This document shows positions 8,568 through 17,777 of a stretch of 46,401 nucleotides of DNA, piece after piece. The notes under the pieces are model-generated. The model saw nothing but the letters and a program-made list of their open reading frames with translations, searched no databases and had not been told where the DNA came from. The position numbers were made by a program, and so were the translations under genes. The DNA lies in NCBI GenBank assembly GCA_913775795.1, contig CAJYLT010000078.1, forward strand, positions 1 to 46,401, read 5' to 3'. How positions within the stretch are numbered: the stretch's first letter is position 1; each line of letters opens with the position of its first letter. The DNA comes from an uncultured Sphingomonas sp. GTDB lineage: Bacteria; Pseudomonadota; Alphaproteobacteria; Sphingomonadales; Sphingomonadaceae.

Positions 8568-9344
8568 TTAGATATGGCGACGCTGCCACAGGATCGCCAG
8601 CCCCTGAATCGTGAGGTCGGGCTCGACCGCGTCGAACGCGCCGGTGTGCCCGTCGAACAGGATCGCGAGGCCGCCGGTGGCGATGATCCGCGCCGGCCGC
8701 CCGATCTCGGCACGCAGCCGCGCGACCAGCCCCTCGATCATCGCGACATAGCCCCAGAAGATGCCGATCTGCATCTGGCTGACCGTCGTCCTCCCGACGA
8801 CGCTCGGGTCCTCGGGCGCCTCGATCGCGATGCGCGGCAGCTTGGCGGCGGCGGCGACCAGCGCGTCGAGCGACAGGTTGATCCCCGGTGCGATGATCCC
8901 GCCCTTGTACGCCCCCGAATAGTCGGCGACGTCGAAGGTGGTGGCGGTGCCGAAGTCGATGATGACGAGGTCACCGTCATACTTCTCGTGCGCGGCGATG
9001 ACGTTCAATGCGCGGTCCGCCCCGACATTGCCCGGCTCGTCCACGTCGAGCGCGATGCCCCAAGGAATGTCACGCCCGGCGACCAGCGCGGGGCTGCCGA
9101 AATACTTCTCCGCCAGCACCTCGAGGTTATGGAGCGCGCGGGGGACGACGGTGCCGATCACCACGCCCTCGACATCCTCGCGCGCGAACCCTTCGAGCGC
9201 CAGCAACTGATTGAGCCAGACGACATATTCGTCGGCGGTGCGGCGCGGGTCAGTGGCGATGCGCCAGCGGGCGCGGATCGCGCGCCCCTCGTCGACCAGC
9301 GCGAAGACGACATTGGTGTTGCCGGCGTCGATCGCGAGCAGCAT
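8568..9344 (-). CDS. coaX: Type III pantothenate kinase, 258 aa
   Basis: This enzyme phosphorylates pantothenate in the first step of coenzyme A synthesis. Type III signatures are visible: the N-terminal phosphate-binding motif [11 protein letters not shown] (residues 5-15), [10 protein letters not shown], the [12 protein letters not shown] segment and the late IIATGGLA motif. The start at 9344 is preceded by AAGGGTT; the longer open frame to 9572 has no homology and is discarded. It lies 11 bases after birA and 73 bases before rnj. Confidence 0.95.
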   Translation of the reverse strand: MLLAIDAGNTNVVFALVDEGRAIRARWRIATDPRRTADEYVVWLNQLLALEGFAREDVEGVVIGTVVPRALHNLEVLAEKYFGSPALVAGRDIPWGIALDVDEPGNVGADRALNVIAAHEKYDGDLVIIDFGTATTFDVADYSGAYKGGIIAPGINLSLDALVAAAAKLPRIAIEAPEDPSVVGRTTVSQMQIGIFWGYVAMIEGLVARLRAEIGRPARIIATGGLAILFDGHTGAFDAVEPDLTIQGLAILWQRRHI

Positions 9345-9355
9345 GGCGGAACCCT

Positions 9356-10057
9356 TCAGATCAGGAAGACATCGCCGGCGTGGATGACACGCCCGCGTCC
9401 GTCCGCCAAGCGCAGCCGAAGCGCGCCGTCCTCGGCCAGCCCGTCGAACAGCCCCTCGATCGCCTGGCCATCGGGGGCATGGAGGCGAAGCGCGGTGCCC
9501 GCGGCGTGCGCGCGAGCGATCCAGGCCTCGCGGATCGCCGCCAGCCCCTCGCCCCGCCAGCGATCCAGCCACCGCGCGAACGCAGCCGCCAGCGTGCGGG
9601 CGAACTCGGCGGGCGGCACCGCGCTCGCCAGCGTCGCGGTCGGGCGATCGGGCAGGTCGGGGGCATGGGCTAGGTTGACGCCGATGCCGACAATCACCGC
9701 CTGCTCCACCCGCTCAAGCAGGATGCCCGCGAGCTTCGCGCCGGAAAGCAGCAGGTCGTTGGGCCATTTGAGCGTAAGCGGCGCCGGGTCAGCGAGATAC
9801 GCCCCCGCCGCCTCATGTAGCGCGACGCCCGCGATCAGCGACAGACTGGCGGGCGGCGGGTCGCTTGGGCGCAGGCGGACCAGCGTGCTGCCGTAGAAAT
9901 TGCCGGTCGGCGAGGTCCAGGCGCGCCCCTGGCGCCCCCGCCCCGCGGTCTGGCGATCGGCGCGCAGCCAGAGCCCCTCTTCCGCGCCGCCCGCCACCAG
10001 CGAAGCGAGGTCGGCGTTGGTCGACCCCGTTTCCGCAACCTCGACGAACCGCGTCAG
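9356..10057 (-). CDS. birA: Biotin--[acetyl-CoA-carboxylase] ligase, no DNA-binding domain, 233 aa
   Basis: This enzyme attaches biotin to carrier lysines, probably including the BCCP domain of PccA encoded at 42640-44649. Motifs are ETGSTN (residues 9-14), GRGRQGRAW (39-47) and KWPNDLL (97-103). There is no N-terminal helix-turn-helix, so it is monofunctional and not a bio-operon repressor. The only GTG start (9997) would delete the essential ETGSTN motif. No ATG, GTG or TTG was found in frame upstream before nuoN sequence. The best start is a CTG at 10055-10057, overlapping the nuoN stop as CTGA. A non-canonical start is therefore inferred. Confidence 0.9.
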   Translation of the reverse strand: MTRFVEVAETGSTNADLASLVAGGAEEGLWLRADRQTAGRGRQGRAWTSPTGNFYGSTLVRLRPSDPPPASLSLIAGVALHEAAGAYLADPAPLTLKWPNDLLLSGAKLAGILLERVEQAVIVGIGVNLAHAPDLPDRPTATLASAVPPAEFARTLAAAFARWLDRWRGEGLAAIREAWIARAHAAGTALRLHAPDGQAIEGLFDGLAEDGALRLRLADGRGRVIHAGDVFLI

Positions 10058-11499
10058 AACAGCGCCCGTGCCGCCGTCAGGCTCGCGGCGCTGAGCGCGG
10101 GGATCAGCAGATAACCGGCGGGCGAGATGAACACTGCGCTTGCCGCGATCAGGCCCTTCTCGACGACGCTATTCGACGGCGCGAAGGCGGGTGCCGGCTC
10201 GCCGAAGAACATCGTGCGGATGATGCTGAGATAATAATAGGCGCCGATCACTGAGCTCGCGATGCCGATCACCGCCAGCGGATAGAGGCCGGCACGCGTT
10301 GCCGCCTCGAACACTGCGAACTTGGCGTAGAAGCCGAACAGGGGCGGGATGCCCGCGAGGCTGAACATGAACATGCCGAGCGCCAGCGCCAATGCCGGGC
10401 GCGTGCGCGACATGCCCGACAGGCTGGCGATGCTCTCGACCGGCTGGCCGTCGGCCCCGCGCATCTGCAGCACGACGAGGAAGCTGCCAAGCGTCATCGC
10501 GACGTAGATCGTCATATAGACGAGCACCGCGGCGATCCCGTCCTCGGTCCCGGCGGCGAGGCCGATCAGCGCGAAGCCGATATTGTTGATCGACGAATAG
10601 GCGAGCAGCCGCTTGATGTTCGTCTGGTTGATCGCCGCGACCGCACCGAGGATGATCGAGGCGAGCGAGGCGAAGATCACGATCTGGCGCCAGTCGGCGG
10701 TTGCCGGGCCCATCGCCTCGACCGCGATGCGCAGCGCGAGTGCGACGGCGGCGACCTTCTGCGCGCTGGCGAAGCTCAGCGTCACCGGGGTCGGCGCACC
10801 CTCGTACACGTCGGGCGTCCACATGTGGAACGGCACCGCCGCGATCTTGAACGCAAGGCCCGCGAACACGAAGACGAGGCCGAACAGCAGGCCGAGCGAC
10901 TGGCCGCCCGCATAAGCCGCCGAGATACCCGAATAGAGCGTCGTGCCCGAGAAGCCGTAGACCAGGCTGATACCGTAGAGGAGGATGCCCGAGGCGAGCG
11001 CGCCGAGGATGAAATACTTCAGCCCCGCTTCGGCCGACCGCTGGTCGCGGCGCATGAAGCTGGCGAGCACGTACGCTGCGAGGCTCTGGAGCTCGAGCCC
11101 GACATAGAGCGTGAGCAGGTCGGCCGCGGACACCATCATGCCCATGCCGACCGCCGCAAGCAGCATCAGCACCGGATATTCGGGGCGCAAATCGTCGCCC
11201 GAACTCTCGGCAAAGAAGCGCGGCGCGATCAGGATCGCGACGCCGCTGGCGATGTAGATCAGCACCTTGGCAAAGGTGCCGAACGCATCGGCGCGCCACA
11301 GCCCGTCGAACGCCTCACCCCCGGTCGAGGCGGGACCGGCGAGAGCGATACCCGCGCCGATCAGCAGCGCCACCGCGGCATAGGAGATCACCCGCGTCGA
11401 CGCCTGCCCGCCCCAGGCGGCGGCGAGCATCAGGACGAGGCTGCCGAGCGTAAGCACGAGCTCGGGCAGGATGAAGAGCATCTGCGTACCGTAGGACAT
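10054..11499 (-). CDS. nuoN: NADH-quinone oxidoreductase subunit N, 481 aa
   Basis: This is an antiporter-like proton-pumping subunit in the membrane arm of complex I. About 14 hydrophobic helices and family motifs such as YVGLELQSLAAYVLASF, the lysine-bearing LKYFILGALASG and FHMWTPDVYEGAPTPV are visible. ATG 11499 overlaps the nuoM stop by one base (TGATG); a TTG one codon earlier is less likely. It is the last nuo gene and overlaps birA at its 3' end. Confidence 0.97.
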   Translation of the reverse strand: MSYGTQMLFILPELVLTLGSLVLMLAAAWGGQASTRVISYAAVALLIGAGIALAGPASTGGEAFDGLWRADAFGTFAKVLIYIASGVAILIAPRFFAESSGDDLRPEYPVLMLLAAVGMGMMVSAADLLTLYVGLELQSLAAYVLASFMRRDQRSAEAGLKYFILGALASGILLYGISLVYGFSGTTLYSGISAAYAGGQSLGLLFGLVFVFAGLAFKIAAVPFHMWTPDVYEGAPTPVTLSFASAQKVAAVALALRIAVEAMGPATADWRQIVIFASLASIILGAVAAINQTNIKRLLAYSSINNIGFALIGLAAGTEDGIAAVLVYMTIYVAMTLGSFLVVLQMRGADGQPVESIASLSGMSRTRPALALALGMFMFSLAGIPPLFGFYAKFAVFEAATRAGLYPLAVIGIASSVIGAYYYLSIIRTMFFGEPAPAFAPSNSVVEKGLIAASAVFISPAGYLLIPALSAASLTAARALF

Positions 11500-13103
11500 C
11501 AATGGCCTCCGCCATGCGCGGCGGCGGGTGCGGTCTCACCGCTTGTCCCCGCTTCGCCATGGCCACTCACTTCTTCGACGCGGGCCTCGTAAGCGGCGAT
11601 CGCGGCGGGCTTGCCAGCGGTCGGCTTCGAATCGCTGCCCGGATTGCCGCGGTTCACGCGTTCCAGCAGCGTCGCGACGTCGGCGCGCATGGGCGCAAGG
11701 AAGCTCTCGGGATAGACGCCCATCCAGAGGACCACCGCCGCGATCGGCGCGAGCAGCGCGATCTCGCGAACGCTGAGGTCGGGCATGACGCGAACGTCGT
11801 CCGACTTGATCTCGCCCCACACGACCCGGCGATAGAGATAGAGCATGTACGCGGCGCCGAGGATGATGCCCGTGGTGCAGACCAGCGCGATCCAGGTCGA
11901 CGCCTGATAGGTGCCGGCAAGGCTCAGAAACTCGCCGACGAAGCCCGACGTGCCCGGCAGACCGATCGACGCCATCGTGAACAGCAGGAACAGGATCGCA
12001 TAGCGCGGCATGTTGTTCGCAAGGCCGCCATAGCGCGCGATCTCACGCGTGTGCAGCCGGTCGTAGATGACGCCGACGCACAGGAACAGCGCTCCCGAGA
12101 CCAAGCCATGGCTGAGCATGACGATCATCGCGCCTTCGATGCCCTGCTGGTTGAAGGCGAACAGGCCGATCGTCACGATCGCCATGTGCGCGACCGACGA
12201 ATAGGCGATCAGCTTCTTCATGTCCGACTGCACGAGCGCGATCAGGCTGGTATAGACCACCGCCACCGCCGACAGCGCGAAGATCAGCCAGGTGAGCTGG
12301 CCCGACGCCTCGGGGAACATCGGCAGGCTGAAGCGCAGGAAGCCATAGCCGCCGAGCTTCAGGAGCACGCCCGCCAGGATCACCGACCCCGCGGTCGGCG
12401 CCTGCACGTGCGCGTCGGGCAGCCAGGTGTGCACCGGCCACATCGGCATCTTGACCGCGAACGACGCAAAGAAGCCGAGCCACAGCCAGGTCTGCACATG
12501 GGCGGGGAAGTCGTACGCCATTAGGTCGGGGATGTACGTCGTGCCCGCCGTCACGCTCATGTAGAGCATGGCGATGAACATCAGCACCGAGCCGAGCAGC
12601 GTATAGAGAAAGAACTTGTACGACGCGTAGATGCGGTTCGCGCCGCCCCAGATGCCGATGATGAGGTACATCGGAATGAGGCCGGCTTCGAAGAACATGT
12701 AGAACAGGAACAGATCCTGTGCCGCGAACGTGCCGATCATCAGCACTTCGACGAGCAGGAACAGCGCCATGTATTCGGGCACGCGCTTCTCGATCGCTTC
12801 CCAGCTCGCGCCAATGCAGATCGGCATCAGGAAGACGCTGAGCATGATGAGCATCAGCGCGAAGCCGTCGATGCCGAGCGCCCAGGCGAAGCGGCCGAAG
12901 ACCGGGGCATATTCGGTGAACTGCCATTGCGGGGCCGAGGGGCCCTGGTCGAAATTGGCCCAGAGCAGGCAACCGAGCACGAAATCGACCAGCGTCGCGG
13001 CAAGCGCGATCCAGCGGGCGGTGCGTGCATCGACGAACAGGCAGGCGACCGCCGCAATGGCGGGCACGGCGAGCATCAGCGAGAGAATGGGGAAACCGTC
13101 CAT
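11499..13103 (-). CDS. nuoM: NADH-quinone oxidoreductase subunit M, 534 aa
   Basis: This is a second antiporter-like subunit of the complex I membrane arm. Recognisable are the essential glutamate region FYMFFEAGLIPMYLIIGIWG, the helix PVHTWLPDAHVQAPT, and SDMKKLIAYSSVAHM with its proton-path lysine. ATG 13103 follows TGAGGT, in which the nuoL stop overlaps the Shine-Dalgarno sequence; the frame is open for six more codons but without support. The C-terminus carries an extra Gly/His/Ala-rich tail of about 45 residues ending in HGGGH. Confidence 0.97.
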   Translation of the reverse strand: MDGFPILSLMLAVPAIAAVACLFVDARTARWIALAATLVDFVLGCLLWANFDQGPSAPQWQFTEYAPVFGRFAWALGIDGFALMLIMLSVFLMPICIGASWEAIEKRVPEYMALFLLVEVLMIGTFAAQDLFLFYMFFEAGLIPMYLIIGIWGGANRIYASYKFFLYTLLGSVLMFIAMLYMSVTAGTTYIPDLMAYDFPAHVQTWLWLGFFASFAVKMPMWPVHTWLPDAHVQAPTAGSVILAGVLLKLGGYGFLRFSLPMFPEASGQLTWLIFALSAVAVVYTSLIALVQSDMKKLIAYSSVAHMAIVTIGLFAFNQQGIEGAMIVMLSHGLVSGALFLCVGVIYDRLHTREIARYGGLANNMPRYAILFLLFTMASIGLPGTSGFVGEFLSLAGTYQASTWIALVCTTGIILGAAYMLYLYRRVVWGEIKSDDVRVMPDLSVREIALLAPIAAVVLWMGVYPESFLAPMRADVATLLERVNRGNPGSDSKPTAGKPAAIAAYEARVEEVSGHGEAGTSGETAPAAAHGGGH

Positions 13104-13107
13104 GACC

Positions 13108-15165
13108 TCAGCGCCCCGCAATGGCCCAGGTGACCGCGGCGGTCAGCCCGATCAGCATGACGAAGGCATAGCTGTATACATATCCCGACTGGACGCGCCC
13201 TGCGACCCGGCTGCCCATCGCGACCAGCGCCGCCGACCCGTTGGGGCCGAAGCGATCGATCGTCCCCTCGTCCCCGGCCTTCCAGAACAGGCGGCCGAAG
13301 GCGAAGGCGGGCTTGACGAAGAGAAGGTCGTAAAGCTCGTCGAAATACCATTTGTGAAGCAGGAAGCGGTGCAGCACGCGGAACTGCTCGACGAACTTCG
13401 CGGGGAAGCCCGGGCGCAGCAGATAGGCGTAGATCGCGGTCAAGAGCCCGAGCGCCATCACGATCGTCGCGGCGTACTTCACCAGCGCCGGCACCTCGTG
13501 CATCGCGTGCATCAGATGCTGGTTGTAGAAGATCGCGCCCTTCCAGAACCCGGCTTCCTCGAGGAAGGCGTGGTGGAAGGCGAAGCCGGCACCCACCGCA
13601 CCCAGCGTCAGCACGAGCAGCGGCGCGAGCATGACCAGCGGGCTTTCGTGCGGGTGATAGCCCGCGGTGCCGTCGTCATGCGCGTGGACGTGATCGTCAT
13701 GGGCGTGCGCAGCATGGGTGTGGGCGGGCGCATGGCCCGCATCCTCGTCCGCCGGCGCGTCATGATGATGGTCGCCATGCGCGGCATGCTGGATGTGCTC
13801 CGAGCCCGACCAGCGCGGCCTGCCCCAGAAGGTGAGGAACATCAGGCGCCACGAATAGAAGCTCGTCAGCAATGCGGCGAACGTGCCGACCCAGAACGCG
13901 CCCTGCCCGCTGCCCGATGCCCAGGCGACTTCGAGGATCGCGTCCTTCGAATGATAGCCCGCAAAGCCGACCCCCGCGAAACCAACGCCCGTGATCGCCA
14001 GCGTACCCGCCATCATCGTCCAGAACGTGATCGGGATATGCCGGCGCAGGCCGCCGTAAAAACGCATGTCCTGCTCATGATGCATCGCATGAATGACCGA
14101 ACCGGCGCCGAGGAACAGCAGCGCCTTGAAGAAGGCGTGCGTGAACAGGTGGAACATCGCCGCGCCGTACGCGCCGACGCCGGCGGCAAAGAACATGTAG
14201 CCGAGCTGCGAACAGGTCGAATAGGCGATGACGCGCTTGATGTCGGTCTGCACCGTGCCGATCGTCGCGGCGAAGATGCAGGTCGCGGCGCCGACGCCGG
14301 TGACGACGGTGAGTGCGGTCGGCGACACCTCGAACATCGGCGACAGGCGACACACCATGAACACGCCCGCGGTCACCATCGTCGCGGCGTGGATCAGCGC
14401 CGACACCGGGGTCGGCCCCTCCATCGCGTCAGGAAGCCAGGTGTGCAGGCCGAGCTGCGCCGACTTGCCCATCGCACCGACGAACAGAAGGAGGCACAGC
14501 ACCGTCATCGTGTCGAGACGATAGCCGAGGAAGCCGATCGTCGATCCCGCCATGCCGGGCGCCGCCTCGAGGATTGCAGGGATCGAGATGGTGTTGAACA
14601 CGAGGTACGTGCCGAAAATGCCGAGCATGAAGCCCAAATCACCGACGCGGTTGACGACGAACGCCTTGATCGCCGCCGCCTGTGCCGACGGCTTCTTGTA
14701 CCAGAAGCCGATCAAGAGATAGCTGGCGAGGCCGACGCCCTCCCACCCGAAGAACATCTGGATGAGGTTGTCGGCGGTCACCAGCATGAGCATCGCGAAG
14801 GTGAAGAGCGACAGATAGGCGAAGAAGCGCGGCTGATCGGGGTCCTCCGCCATATAGCCCCAGCTATACAGGTGGACGAGCGCCGAGACGGTGGTGATGA
14901 CCACCAGCATGATCGCGGTCAGCGTATCGACGCGCAGCGCCCAGGCGGCGTCCATGCCGCCCGACTTGATGAAGTCGAGGACGTGGACGACCTCGGCCGC
15001 GCGGTCGCCCGACAGGAAGCCGAGGAAGATCGGCCAGGAAAGAAGGCACGCGATGAGGAGCGCGCCCGTCGTCACCGACTTGGCGGCGACGTTGCCGATC
15101 GCGCGATTGCCCAGTCCCGCGACGATCGCGGCGATGAGCGGCAGGAAGACGATTGCCTGGATCAC
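13108..15165 (-). CDS. nuoL: NADH-quinone oxidoreductase subunit L, 685 aa
   Basis: This is the distal antiporter-like subunit with the long lateral helix of complex I. Motifs include [39 protein letters not shown] and the segment with [18 protein letters not shown]. Translation starts at GTG 15165, 7 bases after the nuoK stop. Between the core helices and the last transmembrane segments (about residues 450-505) lies a loop with 16 histidines in about 52 residues, a candidate metal-binding stretch of unknown role. Confidence 0.96.
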   Translation of the reverse strand: MIQAIVFLPLIAAIVAGLGNRAIGNVAAKSVTTGALLIACLLSWPIFLGFLSGDRAAEVVHVLDFIKSGGMDAAWALRVDTLTAIMLVVITTVSALVHLYSWGYMAEDPDQPRFFAYLSLFTFAMLMLVTADNLIQMFFGWEGVGLASYLLIGFWYKKPSAQAAAIKAFVVNRVGDLGFMLGIFGTYLVFNTISIPAILEAAPGMAGSTIGFLGYRLDTMTVLCLLLFVGAMGKSAQLGLHTWLPDAMEGPTPVSALIHAATMVTAGVFMVCRLSPMFEVSPTALTVVTGVGAATCIFAATIGTVQTDIKRVIAYSTCSQLGYMFFAAGVGAYGAAMFHLFTHAFFKALLFLGAGSVIHAMHHEQDMRFYGGLRRHIPITFWTMMAGTLAITGVGFAGVGFAGYHSKDAILEVAWASGSGQGAFWVGTFAALLTSFYSWRLMFLTFWGRPRWSGSEHIQHAAHGDHHHDAPADEDAGHAPAHTHAAHAHDDHVHAHDDGTAGYHPHESPLVMLAPLLVLTLGAVGAGFAFHHAFLEEAGFWKGAIFYNQHLMHAMHEVPALVKYAATIVMALGLLTAIYAYLLRPGFPAKFVEQFRVLHRFLLHKWYFDELYDLLFVKPAFAFGRLFWKAGDEGTIDRFGPNGSAALVAMGSRVAGRVQSGYVYSYAFVMLIGLTAAVTWAIAGR

Positions 15166-15172
15166 CAGATGG

Positions 15173-15478
15173 TTACCCCTTCATCCGGTTGGCGTCGTCG
15201 ACCGCGATATTGCCGCGGCCACGGAAATAGATGACGAGGACGGCAAGCCCGATCGCCGCTTCACCCGCCGCGACGGTCAGCACGAACATCGCGAACACCT
15301 GTCCCACCAGATCGCCGAGGAAGGCGGAAAAGGCGACGAGGTTGATGTTGACCGCCAGCAGGATGAGCTCGATCGCCATCAGGATGACGATCAGGTTCTT
15401 GCGGTTGAGGAAGATCCCCATGACGCCGAGCGCGAACAGGATCGCGCCGACGGTCAGATAATGATGCAGCCCGATCAC
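15173..15478 (-). CDS. nuoK: NADH-quinone oxidoreductase subunit K, 101 aa
   Basis: This is a three-helix membrane subunit of complex I. The family signature [18 protein letters not shown] with its conserved glutamate (about residue 37) and the second glutamate in [12 protein letters not shown] (about 73) are present. The start is GTG 15478, which overlaps the nuoJ stop by 4 bases (GTGA); the larger open frame upstream is an out-of-frame shadow of nuoJ. The length of 101 aa is standard. Confidence 0.96.
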   Translation of the reverse strand: MIGLHHYLTVGAILFALGVMGIFLNRKNLIVILMAIELILLAVNINLVAFSAFLGDLVGQVFAMFVLTVAAGEAAIGLAVLVIYFRGRGNIAVDDANRMKG

Positions 15479-16086
15479 AGCTCGACCCCCTGACCCACCG
15501 GCTGGTTGACCTTGCGGATCGCGTCCTTCGAGCGGCGCGCGACCTGGCGGGCGATGTTCTGCTTGATGACGCCGGTGCGCTCGCGGTGTGTCAGCACGAT
15601 CGCGCCGATCATCGCGACGAGGAGGACGAGGCCCGCCCCCTCGAACACCAGCAGGTAGCGCGTGTAGAGCAGCCGCCCGATCGCCTCGATGTTCGGCACC
15701 GCGGCGTCGATCGGCGCGATGCGCGTCGACAGCTCGATGCCGCCCGCCGACCAGGCGCCGACGCCGATCAGGATCTCCGCGGCGAGACCCACCGCCAGCA
15801 CCACGCCGATCGGCAGATACTTGACGAAGCCCGCGCGCAGCTCGGCAAAGTCGATGTCGAGCATCATCACGACGAACAGGAACAGGACCGCGACCGCGCC
15901 GACATAGACGATGACGAGCAGCATCGCGATGAATTCGGCGCCGACCAGCACCATGAGGCCGGCGGCGTTGAAGAACGCCAGGATCAGCCACAGCACCGAA
16001 TGCACCGGGTTGCGCGCGGTAATCACCATCGCCGCCGACAGGACGACGATGGCCGCGAACAGGTAAAAGGCGACGGCCTGGATCAA
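15475..16086 (-). CDS. nuoJ: NADH-quinone oxidoreductase subunit J, 203 aa
   Basis: This is a five-helix membrane subunit of complex I. The conserved segments [20 protein letters not shown] and [25 protein letters not shown] (residues about 22-85) identify it. I chose TTG 16086, which follows GGAGGG at 7 bases and gives the family's usual N-terminus (IQAVAFYLF). The frame upstream runs into the palindromic repeat at 16111-16190 and is not protein sequence. The C-terminal 35 residues are basic and soluble. Confidence 0.95.
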   Translation of the reverse strand: MIQAVAFYLFAAIVVLSAAMVITARNPVHSVLWLILAFFNAAGLMVLVGAEFIAMLLVIVYVGAVAVLFLFVVMMLDIDFAELRAGFVKYLPIGVVLAVGLAAEILIGVGAWSAGGIELSTRIAPIDAAVPNIEAIGRLLYTRYLLVFEGAGLVLLVAMIGAIVLTHRERTGVIKQNIARQVARRSKDAIRKVNQPVGQGVEL

Positions 16087-16110
16087 CGCGATCCCTCCTC
16101 GGCGCAGCAC

Positions 16111-16190
16111 GTCACCCCAGCGAAGGCTGGGGTCGCGCAGTAATGATGCGTGCCCTTGCGGCACGAGATCCCAGCCTTCGCTGGGATGAC
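16111..16190. repeat. Paired palindromic intergenic repeat inside the nuo operon
   Basis: Two 24-nt copies of a GTCAYCCCAGCGAAGGCTGG-type element lie in inverted orientation (16111-16134 and 16167-16190; 22 of 24 bases match). Each copy is itself a palindrome, and a 6-bp hairpin with a 5-nt loop sits between them (16149-16165). The whole unit would fold as one long stem. Repeats of this kind are scattered in alphaproteobacterial intergenic DNA, as I recall. Here it separates nuoI from nuoJ within one operon, so it might affect mRNA stability or relative expression. Confidence 0.85.
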
Positions 16191-16233
16191 GGCGAGCGCG
16201 TAGTCCATGGCTGACCCCTTATGCCCGCGCCGC

Positions 16234-16719
16234 TTAGCGATACGGGGCGTCGGCGGCAAGGTTCGCGGCGATCGCGCGCTCCCAGCGGTCACCGTTCGCG
16301 AGCAGCTTGTCCTTGTGATAGATCAGCTCTTCGCGCGTTTCGGTTGAAAACTCGAAATTCGGCCCCTCGACCACGGCATCGACGGGGCACGCTTCCTGGC
16401 ACAGCCCGCAATAGATGCACTTGGTCATGTCGATGTCGTAGCGCGTCGTGCGGCGGCTGCCGTCGTCGCGCGGCTCGGCCTCGATCGTGATCGCCTGCGC
16501 CGGGCACACGGCCTCGCACAGCTTGCACGCGATGCAGCGCTCTTCGCCATTGGGATAGCGGCGCAGGGCATGCTCGCCGCGGAAGCGGGGGCTGATCGGG
16601 TTCTTCTCGTACGGGTAGTTGATCGTCGCCTTCGGCTTGAAGAAATACTTCAAGGTCAGGAGGTGGGCCGAGACGAACTCGGCCAGTGCGAACGACTTGA
16701 GGGTCTGAGCGATGCTCAT
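16234..16719 (-). CDS. nuoI: NADH-quinone oxidoreductase subunit I, 161 aa
   Basis: This is the ferredoxin-like subunit that carries clusters N6a and N6b and passes electrons toward NuoB. Two complete 4Fe-4S motifs are visible: [12 protein letters not shown] (Cys62, 65, 68, 72) and [12 protein letters not shown] (Cys101, 104, 107, 111). ATG 16719 overlaps the nuoH stop (ATGA). Unlike the other nuo junctions, its 3' end is followed by a 147-base gap that holds the paired palindromic repeat. Confidence 0.97.
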   Translation of the reverse strand: MSIAQTLKSFALAEFVSAHLLTLKYFFKPKATINYPYEKNPISPRFRGEHALRRYPNGEERCIACKLCEAVCPAQAITIEAEPRDDGSRRTTRYDIDMTKCIYCGLCQEACPVDAVVEGPNFEFSTETREELIYHKDKLLANGDRWERAIAANLAADAPYR

Positions 16720-17777
16720 GCCGGAACTCCATATCGCGTCAGCATCAGGAAGCCCGACACGAGGAACACGAAGGTGAGGCTCAAGGGCAGGAACACCTTC
16801 CAGCCCAGCCGCATCAGTTGGTCGTAGCGATAGCGCGGAACCGTCGCCTTCACCCAGCTGAACAGGAAGAAGAAGAAGAACGCCTTGGCGAACAGCCAGA
16901 TGATCCCCGGCACGAGGTAGAGCGGCGCCCAGTCGAACGGCGGCAGATAGCCACCCCAGAACAGGACGGCATTCAGCATGCACATCAGGATGACGTTGGC
17001 ATATTCGCCGAGCCAGTAGAGCGCGAACGCCATCGACGAATATTCGGTCTGATAGCCCGCGACGAGCTCCGACTCCGCCTCGGTCAGGTCGAACGGCGCG
17101 CGTGCCGTCTCCGCCAGCGCCGAGATGAAGAACACCACCGCCATCGGGAACAGCAGCGGGTTGAAGCCGAAGCCGTTGATCGGAAGGAAATCGAGGCCCC
17201 AGACGTTCTTCTGCGCCTCGACGATCGTCGTCAGGTTGAAGCTGCCCGCCCAGAGCACGATTGACACGAGGACGAAGCCGATCGCGACCTCATAGCTCAC
17301 CATCTGCGCCGCCGCGCGGATCGCCGAGTAGAACGGATACTTCGAGTTCGACGCCCAGCCCGCAAGGATCACGCCGTAGACGCCAAGCGACGAGGCGGCG
17401 AGCACGTAGAGCAATCCGACATTGATGTCGGCCAGCACCACGCCCACGTCGAACGGCACCACCGCCCAGACGATCAGCGCAACGGTGAAGGTGATGATCG
17501 GCGCAAGGAGGAACAGCCCCTTGTTCGCACCGGTCGGGATGATCGTTTCCTGAAGAAAGACCTTGAGGCCGTCGGCGAACGACTGGAGCAGGCCGAACGG
17601 CCCCACCACGTTCGGCCCGCGGCGCAGCGCCATCGCCGCCCAGATCTTGCGATCGGCATAGATGATCATCGCCACCGCCAGCATGACGGGAAAGGCGATC
17701 AAGAGGATGCCGGCGATCGTCGAGACGGCCCATGCCCCCTCGAACGACAGCCCCAATGATTGGAAGAAGGACGTCAT
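16716..17777 (-). CDS. nuoH: NADH-quinone oxidoreductase subunit H, 353 aa
   Basis: This is the membrane subunit that forms much of the quinone chamber and links the peripheral and membrane arms. The segments [39 protein letters not shown] and [20 protein letters not shown] are family hallmarks, with 8 or more membrane helices. ATG 17777 overlaps the nuoG stop (ATGA); the open frame further upstream is nuoG in another frame. Confidence 0.97.
   Translation of the reverse strand: MTSFFQSLGLSFEGAWAVSTIAGILLIAFPVMLAVAMIIYADRKIWAAMALRRGPNVVGPFGLLQSFADGLKVFLQETIIPTGANKGLFLLAPIITFTVALIVWAVVPFDVGVVLADINVGLLYVLAASSLGVYGVILAGWASNSKYPFYSAIRAAAQMVSYEVAIGFVLVSIVLWAGSFNLTTIVEAQKNVWGLDFLPINGFGFNPLLFPMAVVFFISALAETARAPFDLTEAESELVAGYQTEYSSMAFALYWLGEYANVILMCMLNAVLFWGGYLPPFDWAPLYLVPGIIWLFAKAFFFFFLFSWVKATVPRYRYDQLMRLGWKVFLPLSLTFVFLVSGFLMLTRYGVPA

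Noticed and set aside
9356..9997. GTG 9997 as the birA start
   Set aside because: It would remove the ETGSTN motif needed for biotin binding.
12730..15234. 834-aa plus-strand open frame across nuoM and nuoL
   Set aside because: It lies opposite two unmistakable complex I genes and has an Arg/His/Asp-rich composition typical of antisense reading.
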